From JARKQH01 sp964631605 (GTDB lineage: Bacteria > Verrucomicrobiota > Verrucomicrobiia > Limisphaerales > UBA8199), in contig CAZVYG010000023.1 of NCBI GenBank assembly GCA_964631605.1, forward strand, positions 1 to 59,365: DNA of 59,365 nucleotides, in the 5' to 3' direction. The translations under genes and the position numbers were made by a program. Under the pieces are notes generated by a model. The model made no database searches and was not told where the DNA came from. It saw only the letters and a list, made by a program, of their open reading frames with translations. How positions within the stretch are numbered: the first letter of the stretch is position 1; each line of letters opens with the position of its first letter. Positions 7,840 through 17,417 of the stretch are shown one piece after another.

Positions 7840-9534
7840 CTATTGAGAAACTTCCTCGAATTTCCCGCCTGCGGCAGTCTTTTCGGCCTTGATCTGCTTG
7901 GCGCTTTGACCGCTGTCCCAGGCCGACCAATCCGGCTCGACCTCATCGCTCTTGGGCGCCGGTGTCTTCAGATAGGTGGATTCCGTCGGCTGGAAGTCCT
8001 CATCCTGCACGATGGTCGGGGTGAGGAAGACCATCAGGTTGGATTTCTGGCGCGACTTGGAATCGCTGCGGAACAACCCGCCCAGGACGGGAATATCGCC
8101 CAGGATCGGCACTTTGGAATTGCCCTTGCGGATGTCGTCCTGGACCAGGCCGCCCAGAACCAGGGTGTTGCCGCTGGGGATCATGACCCGCGTCTCCATC
8201 TTCCGCAGATCATACTCGTCCACCTCGAAAATGCCGTTGTTCACCACCTTGGTGACAGTGCCGGCATTGCGCGACACTTCCGGCGACACCTTCAGGTTGA
8301 CGTAGTTGTTGGCAGAGATGCGCGGGGTGACATTGAGAATCACGCCCAGGTTGGTGTAGGTGATTTGCGAACCGCCGGAAACCTGAACGGTACCCGGGGT
8401 GATGTTGATGATTGGCGAAGCGCGGGTGACCTCGATGCGAGCCGGCTCGTTGTCGAGCGTGACCGTTCGCGGCGAGGAAATGACTTTCGCTTCCCCGTAC
8501 TTGTTGAGGAACGAGATCACGGCGTTGACGCCATCGGCATTCAAAAAGGCCGTATGGGTGCTCAAGCCGCGGCCGGTCAAATCGGTAATCAGCTTGGGCC
8601 AGGGCTTGTCGGCATTAAGACCCGCCAGCGGCGCATGCTCGCTGTCATCCGGCACCGGGTTGAACTGGCGGTTGTTGCCCCAGGAAACGTTCTGGCGCTC
8701 GAGTGTGCCCGACCAGTCAATGCCTTTGCGAGTCTCGGGGTTGAGCGAAGTCTCCAGCAATCGCGCTTCGATCAACACCTGCTTGGTGGGAGTGTCGAGT
8801 TTTTCGATCATGGTGCGCGCGTCGGCCAATTCTTTTTCGGTGGCCAGGATGACCAACTGGCTGGTGCGGATGTCGGCGACCACTTTGCTGCGCTTGTCAG
8901 TCAGGGTGCTTTGGACGGCAACCACGATATTGCTCGGCATGGCGTACTTGAGCTGAATGATGTCGGTGACCAGCGGGTCCGGCGCGGCCGGATCCTTGAC
9001 CATGATGCGGGCGATTTTGCTCTTGGGATCCTCCACCAACTGCAGGTTGTAGTTGTTCAGCAAGGCGTTCAGGGCCTGGCCGGCGGTGACATTCTCCCAG
9101 CGGATGGAAACCGTCGGCTGCGGCACCGGTCGGCCGTCGGGTCCGGGCTGGCCGAAGGTCACCTTGGGGTCCAACATGTAATTAAGCCCGGCCTGGCGGG
9201 CCAGGTTCTTGATCGAATCGGTCAAAGGCACATCGTCCATGACAATGAGCGGAATGACCATTCCAACAGCACCGGCATCGGCCGTGGCTGGGCTGGCGGC
9301 GGGAGCCGCTTCGCTGACCAGCGGCGGGGCAGCCGGCGGCGCTGCAGGCTCGGCGGCTGGCGCCGGGTCAGCCGCCGTTTGGTCCGGGGCTGGCGTGGGA
9401 GCCGCTTGTTCAGCGGCGGTTGCGCCGGCGGCCGAATCCGTTGGGTTGGCCGGCGGCGGGGTTTCCTGGGCATACGCGGCGACGCTGCCAGCGATCAGCC
9501 CAACCATGGTAAACAGGCGTAGTCTCGATTTCAT
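7840..9534 (-). CDS. Secretin (GspD/PilQ family outer-membrane pore)
   Basis: 564 residues with a signal peptide (MKSRLRLFTMVGLIAGSVAAYAQ) and then a 65-residue Ala/Pro-rich linker. An STN/N0-like domain is near 90-165 (IPLIVMDDVPLTDSIKNLARQAGLNYMLD-like) and an N1-type domain near 175-255 (IIQLKYAMPSNIVVAVQ). The C-terminal secretin barrel is near 330-520, ending VPILGDIPVLGGLFRSDS and LMVFLTPTIV, the standard secretin end. It is shorter than classical GspD (about 650), with fewer N domains. It would form the outer-membrane channel of a type II secretion or pilus system, partner to the GspF-like protein nearby. The pilotin and other components are not in the window. Confidence 0.9.
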   Translation of the reverse strand: MKSRLRLFTMVGLIAGSVAAYAQETPPPANPTDSAAGATAAEQAAPTPAPDQTAADPAPAAEPAAPPAAPPLVSEAAPAASPATADAGAVGMVIPLIVMDDVPLTDSIKNLARQAGLNYMLDPKVTFGQPGPDGRPVPQPTVSIRWENVTAGQALNALLNNYNLQLVEDPKSKIARIMVKDPAAPDPLVTDIIQLKYAMPSNIVVAVQSTLTDKRSKVVADIRTSQLVILATEKELADARTMIEKLDTPTKQVLIEARLLETSLNPETRKGIDWSGTLERQNVSWGNNRQFNPVPDDSEHAPLAGLNADKPWPKLITDLTGRGLSTHTAFLNADGVNAVISFLNKYGEAKVISSPRTVTLDNEPARIEVTRASPIINITPGTVQVSGGSQITYTNLGVILNVTPRISANNYVNLKVSPEVSRNAGTVTKVVNNGIFEVDEYDLRKMETRVMIPSGNTLVLGGLVQDDIRKGNSKVPILGDIPVLGGLFRSDSKSRQKSNLMVFLTPTIVQDEDFQPTESTYLKTPAPKSDEVEPDWSAWDSGQSAKQIKAEKTAAGGKFEEVSQ

Positions 9535-9972
9535 TTGTTTCAGTTAGTTCTGATGTTCACAAGGCACCGTGCCGTGTGTTTTGTATCCTCCTTCAAGCAG
9601 TCAGGGTGCCAAAGCGCTCAGAAACGGCAGAAACCCTTGTCAACAGATGGGAAGTGACCTATCCGGCGGACCTTCGTCCCGTTTTTGGACAAAATCCCGC
9701 CGCCAGACACGGTTCCGGCGGGGGGGCTGCCAGACCTGCCCATTGGCGATGCGTCCGCCAGCCAGTCTGGCTGTGACGTGGGAAGAACCGTTGCGGCCGG
9801 GCGCCCTCCCCCCGCCTCGAATGCGGCTGGTCAGGCGGCACCGCCCGACATGAACCATGCTTAAACCTCGCTTGACTTTCCCGCGTTCTTGAAGGGGTCG
9901 CGCCCGGTAACCCGCGCCCGGTAACCCGCGCCTTGTCCAGCTCCTGGCCGCGTGCCATATTGGCCACCATCA
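9535..9972. other. 438-bp divergent intergenic region (secretin / amidohydrolase)
   Basis: No convincing coding potential on either strand. It must hold the promoters of both flanking genes, but no clear -35/-10 pair could be fixed. The only structured element is the tandem repeat at 9900-9932. Confidence 0.6.
9900..9932. repeat. 14-bp tandem repeat (2.4 copies)
   Basis: GCGCCCGGTAACCC occurs twice in tandem, followed by a partial third copy GCGCC, 40 bp before the start of the large amidohydrolase gene. It could be slippage-derived or a regulator site; nothing else supports either reading. Confidence 0.8.
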
Positions 9973-12930
9973 ATGCGTAGCTTCCGTTACCATCGTTGCA
10001 CCATCGGGTTGGGTGTTCTGCTGTTTTTTTTCGTGTCGGGAGTTGGGGCGGGGCGGGCCGCCAGCCTGCTCCCGCCCGGTTTTCGTCCCCTGCCGCTGGG
10101 CGTCCATGCGCTGGTGGGTGCGCGGGTCGTGCCTGCTCCCGGCAAGGAAATCACGGGCGGGACGATCCTCATCCGCGACGGTTTGATCGAGGCAGTGGGC
10201 AGCGAGGTTGCAGTGCCGGCCGACGCGCGGGTGTGGAACTTCCAGGGCCTGACCATCTACGCCGGTTTCATTGATCCGCTCATTGTGCCCGGGGCTACCA
10301 ATGCGCCCGCCGAAACTTCGGCAACCGAGCCCGACCGCCAGCTCGACCTGACCTCCCCGGCCTTGAAATTCTTCGGCGCTCCTGGCGCCCAAACGGACCT
10401 GGGTGCCGCCGGGCCGGGCGCACCCGTGGCCCGCTTGAAGCCGGAATACCGCGTCGCCCAGCATTACACCCCGCGCACAAAGGAACTCGAGCCGCTCAGA
10501 GATCTGGGCTTTGCCGCGGGCGTGATGGCGCCCGCCAACGGCATTGTGCGGGGAACCAGCGCCCTGGTGTTGCTGACGGAGGAAAACCCGAACGAACTCA
10601 TTCTTAAACCGGAGGTGTTCCAACACGTCAGTTTCGACGCCGCTCCCGCGACCGAACGGGTTTATCCCAGTTCGCTCATGGGAATCATCGCCACCGTGCG
10701 CCAAACCTTCTTCGATGCGCGGCACTACGCGACGGACTGGGACGATTTCCGCGCCCCTTCGCGCCCGCGCCCGCGTCCACCTTTCGACCCGGCATTGGAA
10801 GCTCTCCAGCCGGTGATCGCCAGGAAAACACCGGTGCTGTTCGAGCCTGGCAGCGCACTCATGGTGGACCGCGCGGCCCGTATCGCGCGCGAGCTGGATA
10901 TTGATTTCTGTCTGGTCGCCTCCGGCCAGGAATGGCGCCGCCCCGACCTCGCGCGGGCCGCCGGGGCCGCGTTCATCGTGCCATTGGATTTCCCTGACCT
11001 GCCCAAAATGCCGGAGCCGGAGGATTGGGAGCAGGTGGGCCTGGACCCCTTGCGAGCGTGGGATTGGGCGGCGGAGAATCCCGCCCTGCTGCGCAGCCAG
11101 GGATTGGAAATCGCGCTGACCACCTTCGGCCTCAAGGACAAGAAAACATTTCGCCCTCACCTGCGCCGGGCTCTCGATCGCGGCCTTTCTGAAACCGACG
11201 CTCTGGCCGCCCTCACCGTGGCGCCGGCTCGCCTCTGCGGCGCAGCCGGCTATCTTGGCACCATCGAGCCCGGCAAATTGGCCAATCTCACCGTGGTGCA
11301 GGGCGGCAGCTACTTCGAGCCCGAGGCCAGGGTCCATTCGGTCTGGATCGAGGGCCGCATCCACCTCCCCAGTCAACCGCCCCCATCCAACAAGAGCGCC
11401 GGGGGGGAGGAATCCGAAACCGGCAAGCCCCCAACCGCAGCCACAGCCAAACCGTTGGCGAATGAAAAGCCCTCGAAAAGCGAGGCGCTCCGCGCGGCGC
11501 ACAAAAACCGCGTGGCGCGCTCGCCGCTGGAGGGGCGCGGTCCCGCGGCTGAACCCCGGGCGGTTTTGGTCAAAGACGCCTGCATCTGGACCTGTGGCGC
11601 CGGGGGTGTGCTCACCCATGCCGACCTGCTGGTGGTGGAGGGCAAGATCAAAGTGGTCGGTGCCGGCTCGGTGCGTTCGGATTATCCGGGTCCGCCGCTG
11701 GTTATCGAAGGCCGCGGTTTGCATGTCACCCCGGGCCTCCTTGATGCCCACAGCCATACCGCCATCCTCGGCGCCGTCAATGAATCCACGCTGCCCTCCA
11801 CCGCCATGGTGCGCATTGCCGATGTGGTGAACTCCGAAACCGACAACCTGTATCAACAGCTCGCGGGCGGGGTCACCACCGTCAACCTTTACCACGGGTC
11901 GGCCAACCCGATCGGCGGCCAGAGTTGTGTGATCAAACTGCGGGACGGCGCGCCCCCGCATGAACTCATTTTCGACGCCGCGCCTCCCGGCATCAAGTTC
12001 GCCCTGGGCGAGAACGTCAAGCAGGCCAACTGGGGGGACAAAGCCGTCACGCGCTTCCCCCAGACCCGCATGGGCGTTCGCGCTTTTCTTGCGAATCGGT
12101 TCACGGCCGCACGGCAGTACCTCGCCAGTTGGGAGGATTTCCGCGCCGGCCGCCTCAGACCGGGCGCGCCGATTCCTCGACGCGATCTTGAGCTCGAAGC
12201 GCTGGGCGAGATTCTTCAAGGCAAACGCTGGATTCACTGCCATGCCTATCGCCAGGATGAAATCCTCATGATGCTGCGGCTGATGGAAGAATTCGGCGTC
12301 ACCGTCGGCACCTTCGAGCACGGGCTGGAGGGCTACAAGGTGGCGGATGAAATCGCGCGGCACGGCGCGGGCGTCTCGACCTTCGCCGACTGGTGGGCCT
12401 ACAAGTTCGAGGTTTACGACGCCATCCCTTACAACGGCGCCCTGATGCATCAACGCGGCGTTCTGGTCTCCTTCAACTCCGACAGTTCCGAAATGGCCCG
12501 CCGGCTTTACGGAGAGGCGGCCAAAGCCGTCAAGTTCGGCGGTCTCGCCGAGACCGAGGCGCTCAAACTGGTTACGATCAACCCCGCCAAACAGCTCCGC
12601 ATAGACTCGCGCGTTGGAAGCCTCGAGCCGGGCAAAGACGCTGATTTTGTGATCTGGTCCGGCCCGCCGCTCGACGCCACCAGCGTGTGTCTGCAAACCT
12701 GGATTGAAGGCCGGAAGTACTTCGACCGGTCGCTCGCCGCCGAGCGGGCCAGCCGCCTGGCTCGCGAGCGCGAGGAACTGGTTGCCAAGGCCCGGAAAAT
12801 CCAGAAGCTTTCCGCCTCGGGCGGCTCTCACGACGAAGCGCCGGACCCCACCGCGTTCTTCAAGACCTGCCTCGAGCATCAGTATGACGGCGTGCAACGC
12901 GATTGTATGGATGACGTCACCCTGCAGTAA
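9973..12930 (+). CDS. Two-module exported amidohydrolase, first module degenerate
   Basis: 985 residues. The start is the ATG of MRSFRYHRC, which leads directly into a signal peptide ending near GRAAS; a GTG 21 bp upstream is also in frame. Two amidohydrolase modules are fused. The first (about 35-460) keeps the beta-sandwich N-terminus (LVGARVVPAPGKEITGG) but has AGFIDPLIVPG at 97-107 where active enzymes have the metal motif HxH. The second (about 525-930) has GLLDAHSHTA with HSH at 593-595, WIHCHAYRQDE, FEHGLEG and FNSDSSEMARRL, as in imidazolonepropionase-like peptidases. Only the second module should be catalytic. A low-complexity linker (about 470-515) joins them. The next gene, one base downstream, is a third module. 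Confidence 0.85.
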   Translation: MRSFRYHRCTIGLGVLLFFFVSGVGAGRAASLLPPGFRPLPLGVHALVGARVVPAPGKEITGGTILIRDGLIEAVGSEVAVPADARVWNFQGLTIYAGFIDPLIVPGATNAPAETSATEPDRQLDLTSPALKFFGAPGAQTDLGAAGPGAPVARLKPEYRVAQHYTPRTKELEPLRDLGFAAGVMAPANGIVRGTSALVLLTEENPNELILKPEVFQHVSFDAAPATERVYPSSLMGIIATVRQTFFDARHYATDWDDFRAPSRPRPRPPFDPALEALQPVIARKTPVLFEPGSALMVDRAARIARELDIDFCLVASGQEWRRPDLARAAGAAFIVPLDFPDLPKMPEPEDWEQVGLDPLRAWDWAAENPALLRSQGLEIALTTFGLKDKKTFRPHLRRALDRGLSETDALAALTVAPARLCGAAGYLGTIEPGKLANLTVVQGGSYFEPEARVHSVWIEGRIHLPSQPPPSNKSAGGEESETGKPPTAATAKPLANEKPSKSEALRAAHKNRVARSPLEGRGPAAEPRAVLVKDACIWTCGAGGVLTHADLLVVEGKIKVVGAGSVRSDYPGPPLVIEGRGLHVTPGLLDAHSHTAILGAVNESTLPSTAMVRIADVVNSETDNLYQQLAGGVTTVNLYHGSANPIGGQSCVIKLRDGAPPHELIFDAAPPGIKFALGENVKQANWGDKAVTRFPQTRMGVRAFLANRFTAARQYLASWEDFRAGRLRPGAPIPRRDLELEALGEILQGKRWIHCHAYRQDEILMMLRLMEEFGVTVGTFEHGLEGYKVADEIARHGAGVSTFADWWAYKFEVYDAIPYNGALMHQRGVLVSFNSDSSEMARRLYGEAAKAVKFGGLAETEALKLVTINPAKQLRIDSRVGSLEPGKDADFVIWSGPPLDATSVCLQTWIEGRKYFDRSLAAERASRLAREREELVAKARKIQKLSASGGSHDEAPDPTAFFKTCLEHQYDGVQRDCMDDVTLQ

Positions 12931-12931
12931 C

Positions 12932-14260
12932 ATGAAACTCAACCCCCTCTTCGCCCGCCTCCTGCTCCCGAGCCTTGCGGTTTCGCTCGCCGCCGCCGCC
13001 GCTGTCTCGGCCCAACCTTTGCTGCTGACCGGCGCGACCGTGCATTCGGTCACGGGCGCCCCGCTGTCGCCGGGACAGGTGCTGATCAAGAACGGCAGGA
13101 TCGCCGCCGTGGGTGTCCATCTTTCCGAGCCGGCCGCCACCGTTGTTGATCTCTCCGGCCAGCATCTCTACCCGGGTCTGATCGCCCTCAACACTGTCCT
13201 GGGCCTCACGGAAATCAGCGCCGTGCGCGCAACTGAAGACACGACGGAAGTCGGGGATTACACCCCCGAGGTTCAATCCTGGATTGCCGTCAATCCGGAC
13301 TCGGAGCTGATCCCCGTCGCCCGCGCCAATGGCATTGCGTATTTTGAGCCCGCGCCCCACGGAGGCATCGTGGCGGGGCAATCGGCGTTGCTGGCCACCG
13401 AGGGCTGGGGCGTCGAGCAAATGGCGGTTCGGAAACCCGTCGCGCTGCACCTCTACTGGCCGGCGATGGACTTGGATGTGCGAGACCGTCCGCCAGCCGG
13501 GACCAAGGTCAGGAAACTTGAACAGCAGGCGCGCGAACGCGACGCCAAACTGCGCGACCTGGTGGCTTTCTTTGACGATGCCAGAGCCTACGCCCAGGCC
13601 CAAGCCGCCGCCGCGAAGGGCCAGGCCTCGGCGCCTGCCGTCATCCCCGCCTGGGAGTCCATGCTGCCCTATGTCGAAGGCCGGCTCCCCGTCGTGGTTC
13701 ATGCCGACACCGTCCGCCAGATCCGGGCCGTGCTTGCCTGGGCTGGCACCAACCAATTCCAAGTCATCCTCGCCGGTGGACGCGAGGCCGCCCGCGTTGC
13801 CGACCTCCTGGCCGCCGCCAAAATCCCGGTTATCTACACCCACACCTTCACTCAGCCCTTCCGCGATATTGACCCCTACGACGCTCGCTTTGCGACCCCC
13901 GAAACGCTCCGCCGCGCCGGCATCAAGATTGTTTTCAGCATCGGTTCGGACAGCTTCAACGCGCCGCTCATCAAGAACCTCCCCTACGCCGCGGCCCAGG
14001 CCGTTGCCTTCGGCCTGCCTCGCGACGAAGCCTTGAAGGCCCTCACTCTTTATCCCGCACAAATCGCCGGCGTGGCTGATCGTCTCGGCTCGATCGAACC
14101 CGGCAAGGAGGCCTCGTTGTTCGCCGCCGACGGCGACATCCTCGACATCCGGTCTCAGGTCACACGGATGTGGATCGCCGGCGCCGAGGTCAGTTTGGAA
14201 AACCGCCACACCCGCCTCTATCAAAAGTACCAGGCTCGTCCCCGCCCAGCCTCGCGGTGA
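12932..14260 (+). CDS. Exported amidohydrolase-family protein lacking the HxH metal motif
   Basis: 442 residues, start ATG one base after the stop of the two-module amidohydrolase, so the two are surely cotranscribed. A signal peptide ends near AAAAVSAQ. The N-terminal amidohydrolase sandwich (LLTGATVHSVTGAPLSPGQ) and the C-terminal RLGSIEPGKEASLFAADGD motif are typical, but the barrel begins LYPGLIALNTVLGLTE (80-95) where active members have HxH. Later elements (FSIGSDSFNAPL) retain the Asp position. It is probably a non-catalytic or altered partner of the large amidohydrolase. Its ligand is unknown. Confidence 0.82.
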   Translation: MKLNPLFARLLLPSLAVSLAAAAAVSAQPLLLTGATVHSVTGAPLSPGQVLIKNGRIAAVGVHLSEPAATVVDLSGQHLYPGLIALNTVLGLTEISAVRATEDTTEVGDYTPEVQSWIAVNPDSELIPVARANGIAYFEPAPHGGIVAGQSALLATEGWGVEQMAVRKPVALHLYWPAMDLDVRDRPPAGTKVRKLEQQARERDAKLRDLVAFFDDARAYAQAQAAAAKGQASAPAVIPAWESMLPYVEGRLPVVVHADTVRQIRAVLAWAGTNQFQVILAGGREAARVADLLAAAKIPVIYTHTFTQPFRDIDPYDARFATPETLRRAGIKIVFSIGSDSFNAPLIKNLPYAAAQAVAFGLPRDEALKALTLYPAQIAGVADRLGSIEPGKEASLFAADGDILDIRSQVTRMWIAGAEVSLENRHTRLYQKYQARPRPASR

Positions 14261-14418
14261 TCCACGGATGCTGCCGGCGACACTCCCTGCAGCCTTCGCC
14301 CGGACTGGCTGGGCAGGTCGCGGCCAGTTGCAGGCACAACACCGGCAAGTTCCCGTGCCCCGCTTCGCCCGCGCTGATTTATTTTGATTTGCATCGCGCC
14401 TCGCGCAAGCATGGGCCC

Positions 14419-15648
14419 ATGAACAATCGCATCGGACTGGTCTTCCTCGCCGCCTTCGCCCTGGCGTGGTCGGCGGTGGCGGAAGTCAAACTCGGCAACG
14501 AAGTCCTTGCCGCCTCCGGCTTCAAACTGCTCAAAGGCAAACGCATCGGGCTGATCACCAACCCCTCCGGCGTCAACCGCAACCTCGATTCCACCATCGA
14601 AATCCTCCGTGCCGCCCCCGGTGTCAACCTTGTCGCCCTCTTCGGCCCCGAGCACGGCATCTACGGCGACGTCCCCGCCGGTGACAAAATCCAGAGCCGG
14701 ACCGATGAACGCACCGGCCTGCCGGTTCATTCCCTTTATGGCGCCACCCGCAAACCCACCCCCGAGATGCTCGCCGGCCTGGACGCCCTCGTTTATGACC
14801 TGCAGGACACCGGCTGCCGTTCCTACACTTATATCAGCACGATGGGCGTGGCCATGGAAGCCTGCGGCGAGGCCGGACTCGAGTTTATCGTCCTGGACCG
14901 CCCCAACCCGCTCGGGGGCCTGCGCGTCGAAGGCCCGATGCTCGAAGAAAAATTCCGCTCCTTCGTCAGCCAGTGGGACGTCCCCTACGTTTATGGCATG
15001 ACCTGCGGCGAACTCGCCCGCATGATCAACGGCGAAGGTTGGATCAGGAAACCCTGCAAACTGACGGTCGTGCCGCTCAAAGGCTGGAAACGCTCGATGA
15101 CCTGGCGCGACACCGGCCTCCCCTGGGTGCCCGCCTCTCCCCACGTTCCGCATGGCGAGTCACCCCTCTTCCAAGTCGCCGTCGGCATGCTCGGCGAAAT
15201 CGGCGGTGTCAGCACCGGCATCGGCTACACCCTGCCCTTCCAGTGCATCGCGGCTCCCGGCCTTGACCCGCACCAGTTGGCCGCCGCCCTGAACGGGTAC
15301 CGCCTCCCCGGCATCCGTTTCAAGCCCATCACCTACAAACCCTATTACTTTACTTTCAAGGACCAGGTCATCGGCGGCGTGCAACTCTACTTCACCGATC
15401 CCGCCCGCGCCCCCTTGACCGCGGTCAACTTCCACGCGCTCGAGGCGCTCAAGACGACCGCCGGGCTCGACCTCTTCGCCGAGGCGGTCAAGGCCGGCAA
15501 GAGCTTTGCCATGTTTGACAAAGTCAACGGCACGGACGCCACCCGCCTCGCCCTCCAGGCCGGCGCCCCCGCCGCCCAAATCGTCGCCTCCTGGGTCCCT
15601 GGCGAAAAGGCCTTCCGCGCCCAACGGAAAAAATACCTCCTCTACTGA
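14419..15648 (+). CDS. NamZ-like exo-beta-N-acetylmuramidase family protein (DUF1343)
   Basis: 409 residues with a signal peptide (MNNRIGLVFLAAFALAWSAVAE-like start). It shows the DUF1343/YbbC hallmarks: KRIGLITNPSGVNRN, LFGPEHGIYGD, VYDLQDTGCRSYTYISTM, FIVLDRPNPLGG and a C-terminal KKYLLY end. Family members characterised as NamZ release terminal MurNAc from peptidoglycan fragments, so a role in cell-wall recycling or scavenging is likely. It is separated by 158 bp from the amidohydrolase pair on the same strand; all three are exported. Confidence 0.88.
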   Translation: MNNRIGLVFLAAFALAWSAVAEVKLGNEVLAASGFKLLKGKRIGLITNPSGVNRNLDSTIEILRAAPGVNLVALFGPEHGIYGDVPAGDKIQSRTDERTGLPVHSLYGATRKPTPEMLAGLDALVYDLQDTGCRSYTYISTMGVAMEACGEAGLEFIVLDRPNPLGGLRVEGPMLEEKFRSFVSQWDVPYVYGMTCGELARMINGEGWIRKPCKLTVVPLKGWKRSMTWRDTGLPWVPASPHVPHGESPLFQVAVGMLGEIGGVSTGIGYTLPFQCIAAPGLDPHQLAAALNGYRLPGIRFKPITYKPYYFTFKDQVIGGVQLYFTDPARAPLTAVNFHALEALKTTAGLDLFAEAVKAGKSFAMFDKVNGTDATRLALQAGAPAAQIVASWVPGEKAFRAQRKKYLLY

Positions 15649-15815
15649 ACCCGGGCCGCTCTTTGTGGGTAACGCTGCAGCAGCGCGGTTGGATTGAACT
15701 GCCATCGCGGCCAACAGCGCCCCTCTGGACACAGGGGGGAACTGTTGCCAAACCGCCGGCTGACGCAATGGAGATACGAAGAATCCCGCGAAGTCCTCAC
15801 TTCTTTACGAACAAA

Positions 15816-15892
15816 TGGTCGGGGCGGTGAGATTTGAACTCACGACCTTCTGAACCCCATTCAGACGCGCTACCAAGCTACGCTACGCCCCG
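15816..15892 (-). tRNA. tRNA-Pro (anticodon GGG)
   Basis: Read on the minus strand this is a full cloverleaf: acceptor CGGGGCG pairs with CGCCCCG, discriminator A, encoded CCA. The anticodon stem TCTGA/TCAGA encloses the loop ATGGGGT, giving anticodon GGG. The T arm contains GTTCAAATC. 77 nt including CCA. Confidence 0.96.
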
Positions 15893-15966
15893 AACCATTG
15901 CGCGGACAATTGAATGCCAGCACCAAACCATGGTAGCCGGGCTGACAGAGAATTCAACCCTCATTT

Positions 15967-16860
15967 TCAGCCTTGTTTCTGACCGCTCCGGGTCATGAGC
16001 GCAACGGCCGGATGCTGGATTCGGCGCTCGGCCGTGAGGAGGAAGAACTGGATGACGCAGCCGTCGGCGTCGCCGATGCGCTGGAGCCGATGGGTTTTGA
16101 GGGCCTCCTGGGCCACGAGCGTGGGCAGGGGGACGAATCCCTTGCCGTCCGCGGCCACGACACACATCATGGCCGCATCCTCGAAATCGGCGATCACCCG
16201 AGGCTTGATCTGCCGGTCCTGGAACCATTTTTCGACGGCACGCCGCAGCGGGGTTTCCTCCGCAGGCATCAGCGCGGGGGCCTGGTGCAGCGATTGAGGA
16301 AAGCCTTTTCGCAACCGCGCGGCGAGGGCGGGGGTCGCGCAAAAACTAACGCCGGACCCGCCGAGGGGATGGCTGAAGAGCCGGGCCTTGACCCCGCCGG
16401 ACGCCGGCTCGTCGGCCAGCACCAGGTCCAGCCGGTGGGCCGCCAACTGAACCAGCAAATCCTCGAGCTTGCCTTCGCGAAGAATCGCATGGACTTTTGG
16501 CGGCATCGAAAAGACCGGCTCGAGAATCCGGTTGATCACCGGTTTGGGAAACGAGTCCGCCACGCCCACGTGCAACCGCAGCTCACGGGCGGACGGCCGT
16601 TGTCGGATGGCGTTCACCAGCTCTTCCCCAAGCCCGAAAATCTCCTCCGCGTAGCGCAGCGCGATCTGGCCCGCGTCGGTCAGCACCTTCGCCCGCCCCG
16701 CCCGCCGAAACAAGGGTTCCCCCAGGAATTCCTCCAGCTCCCGGACCTGCGCCGAAATGGACGGCTGCGAGACGTGCAGCTTTTCCGCCGCCCGCTTGAG
16801 GCTGCCGGCCCTGGCGACCATCCAGAAATACCGCAGGTGATGATAATTCAGAAATTCCAC
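15967..16860 (-). CDS. LysR-family transcriptional regulator (NhaR-like)
   Basis: 297 residues from a GTG (VEFLNYHHLRYFWMV); the open frame extends 61 codons upstream, but this start gives the normal LysR length and the usual position of the helix-turn-helix. The wHTH (AGSLKRAAEKLHVSQPSISAQVRELEEFLGEPLF-type region, residues 14-50) is followed by a LysR substrate domain. The phrase NYHHLRYFWMVAR is typical of NhaR-type activators, which respond to Na+ or alkaline stress. The target here is unknown; the divergently transcribed neighbour is the HPF gene 163 bp away. The tRNA-Pro gene lies just downstream. Confidence 0.87.
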   Translation of the reverse strand: MEFLNYHHLRYFWMVARAGSLKRAAEKLHVSQPSISAQVRELEEFLGEPLFRRAGRAKVLTDAGQIALRYAEEIFGLGEELVNAIRQRPSARELRLHVGVADSFPKPVINRILEPVFSMPPKVHAILREGKLEDLLVQLAAHRLDLVLADEPASGGVKARLFSHPLGGSGVSFCATPALAARLRKGFPQSLHQAPALMPAEETPLRRAVEKWFQDRQIKPRVIADFEDAAMMCVVAADGKGFVPLPTLVAQEALKTHRLQRIGDADGCVIQFFLLTAERRIQHPAVALMTRSGQKQG

Positions 16861-17022
16861 ACCCAGACGAATAGTTAGGTTTAATCTAAGTGTAAACAAG
16901 AAAACTTGTATTAGCGCATCGCGCCGGGCGCGCCGAAGTTGGCCTCGGAAATCAGGATGCGGCGTCGCGCTCCGCCGCCGGGGCGCGGCGCCGCCCGACG
17001 AAAACCGAAATTGTTCAGCTTT

Positions 17023-17376
17023 ATGAAAATGACCATCCAGCACACGTTCGTCCGTTCCACCGACGCGGTGGATTCATTGATCGAAGAGCGGATTTTCGCC
17101 CTTCAGCCGCGGATTGAAATCGAGGAGGCCCGGATTCGGCTCGAGCACTCGCGCCACGCCAGTCCGGCCTACCGCGTGGCCGTTCACCTGGTGACCCCCG
17201 GGCCGGACCTCAAAGCGGAAGGGCGGGACCACACTCTGCGGGCGGCCATCGAGAAGGCGGTGGCGCGGCTCGACAGCCTGATCGTGAACAAGGGCATCAA
17301 GCGCATGCGTCGCCAGCGCAGCAAGTTGCAGGCCCCCTCTTCGATCCGCAGGGGCCGGGGCCGGAGCCTGCGTTAA
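17023..17376 (+). CDS. Ribosome hibernation promoting factor (HPF/RaiA family, short form)
   Basis: 117 residues, beginning MKMTIQHTFVRSTDAV. The pattern of a short beta-alpha-beta protein with a basic C-terminus (KGIKRMRRQRSKLQ) fits the S30AE/HPF fold, which binds the 30S decoding centre in stationary phase. There is no long C-terminal dimerisation domain, so it is the short type. The similarity is moderate: some family residues are blurred. Its stop lies 41 bp before the site-2 protease gene, so the two are probably cotranscribed. Confidence 0.72.
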   Translation: MKMTIQHTFVRSTDAVDSLIEERIFALQPRIEIEEARIRLEHSRHASPAYRVAVHLVTPGPDLKAEGRDHTLRAAIEKAVARLDSLIVNKGIKRMRRQRSKLQAPSSIRRGRGRSLR

Positions 17377-17417
17377 GCCCGGGCTTGCACTTTGGCGATG
17401 ACCAACGACTGTTGAGT

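Noticed and set aside
9900..9932. Possible start of a CRISPR-like array
   Set aside because: Only 2.4 copies of 14 bp with no spacers.
9970..13140. 1056-codon open frame on the minus strand opposite the amidohydrolase genes
   Set aside because: Its translation is low-complexity and rich in Arg, Gly and His; it mirrors the high-GC coding frame of the real plus-strand genes.
16861..17043. N-terminal extension of the LysR regulator
   Set aside because: The extra 61 residues are basic and lack any family pattern; the GTG at 16860 gives the normal LysR length.
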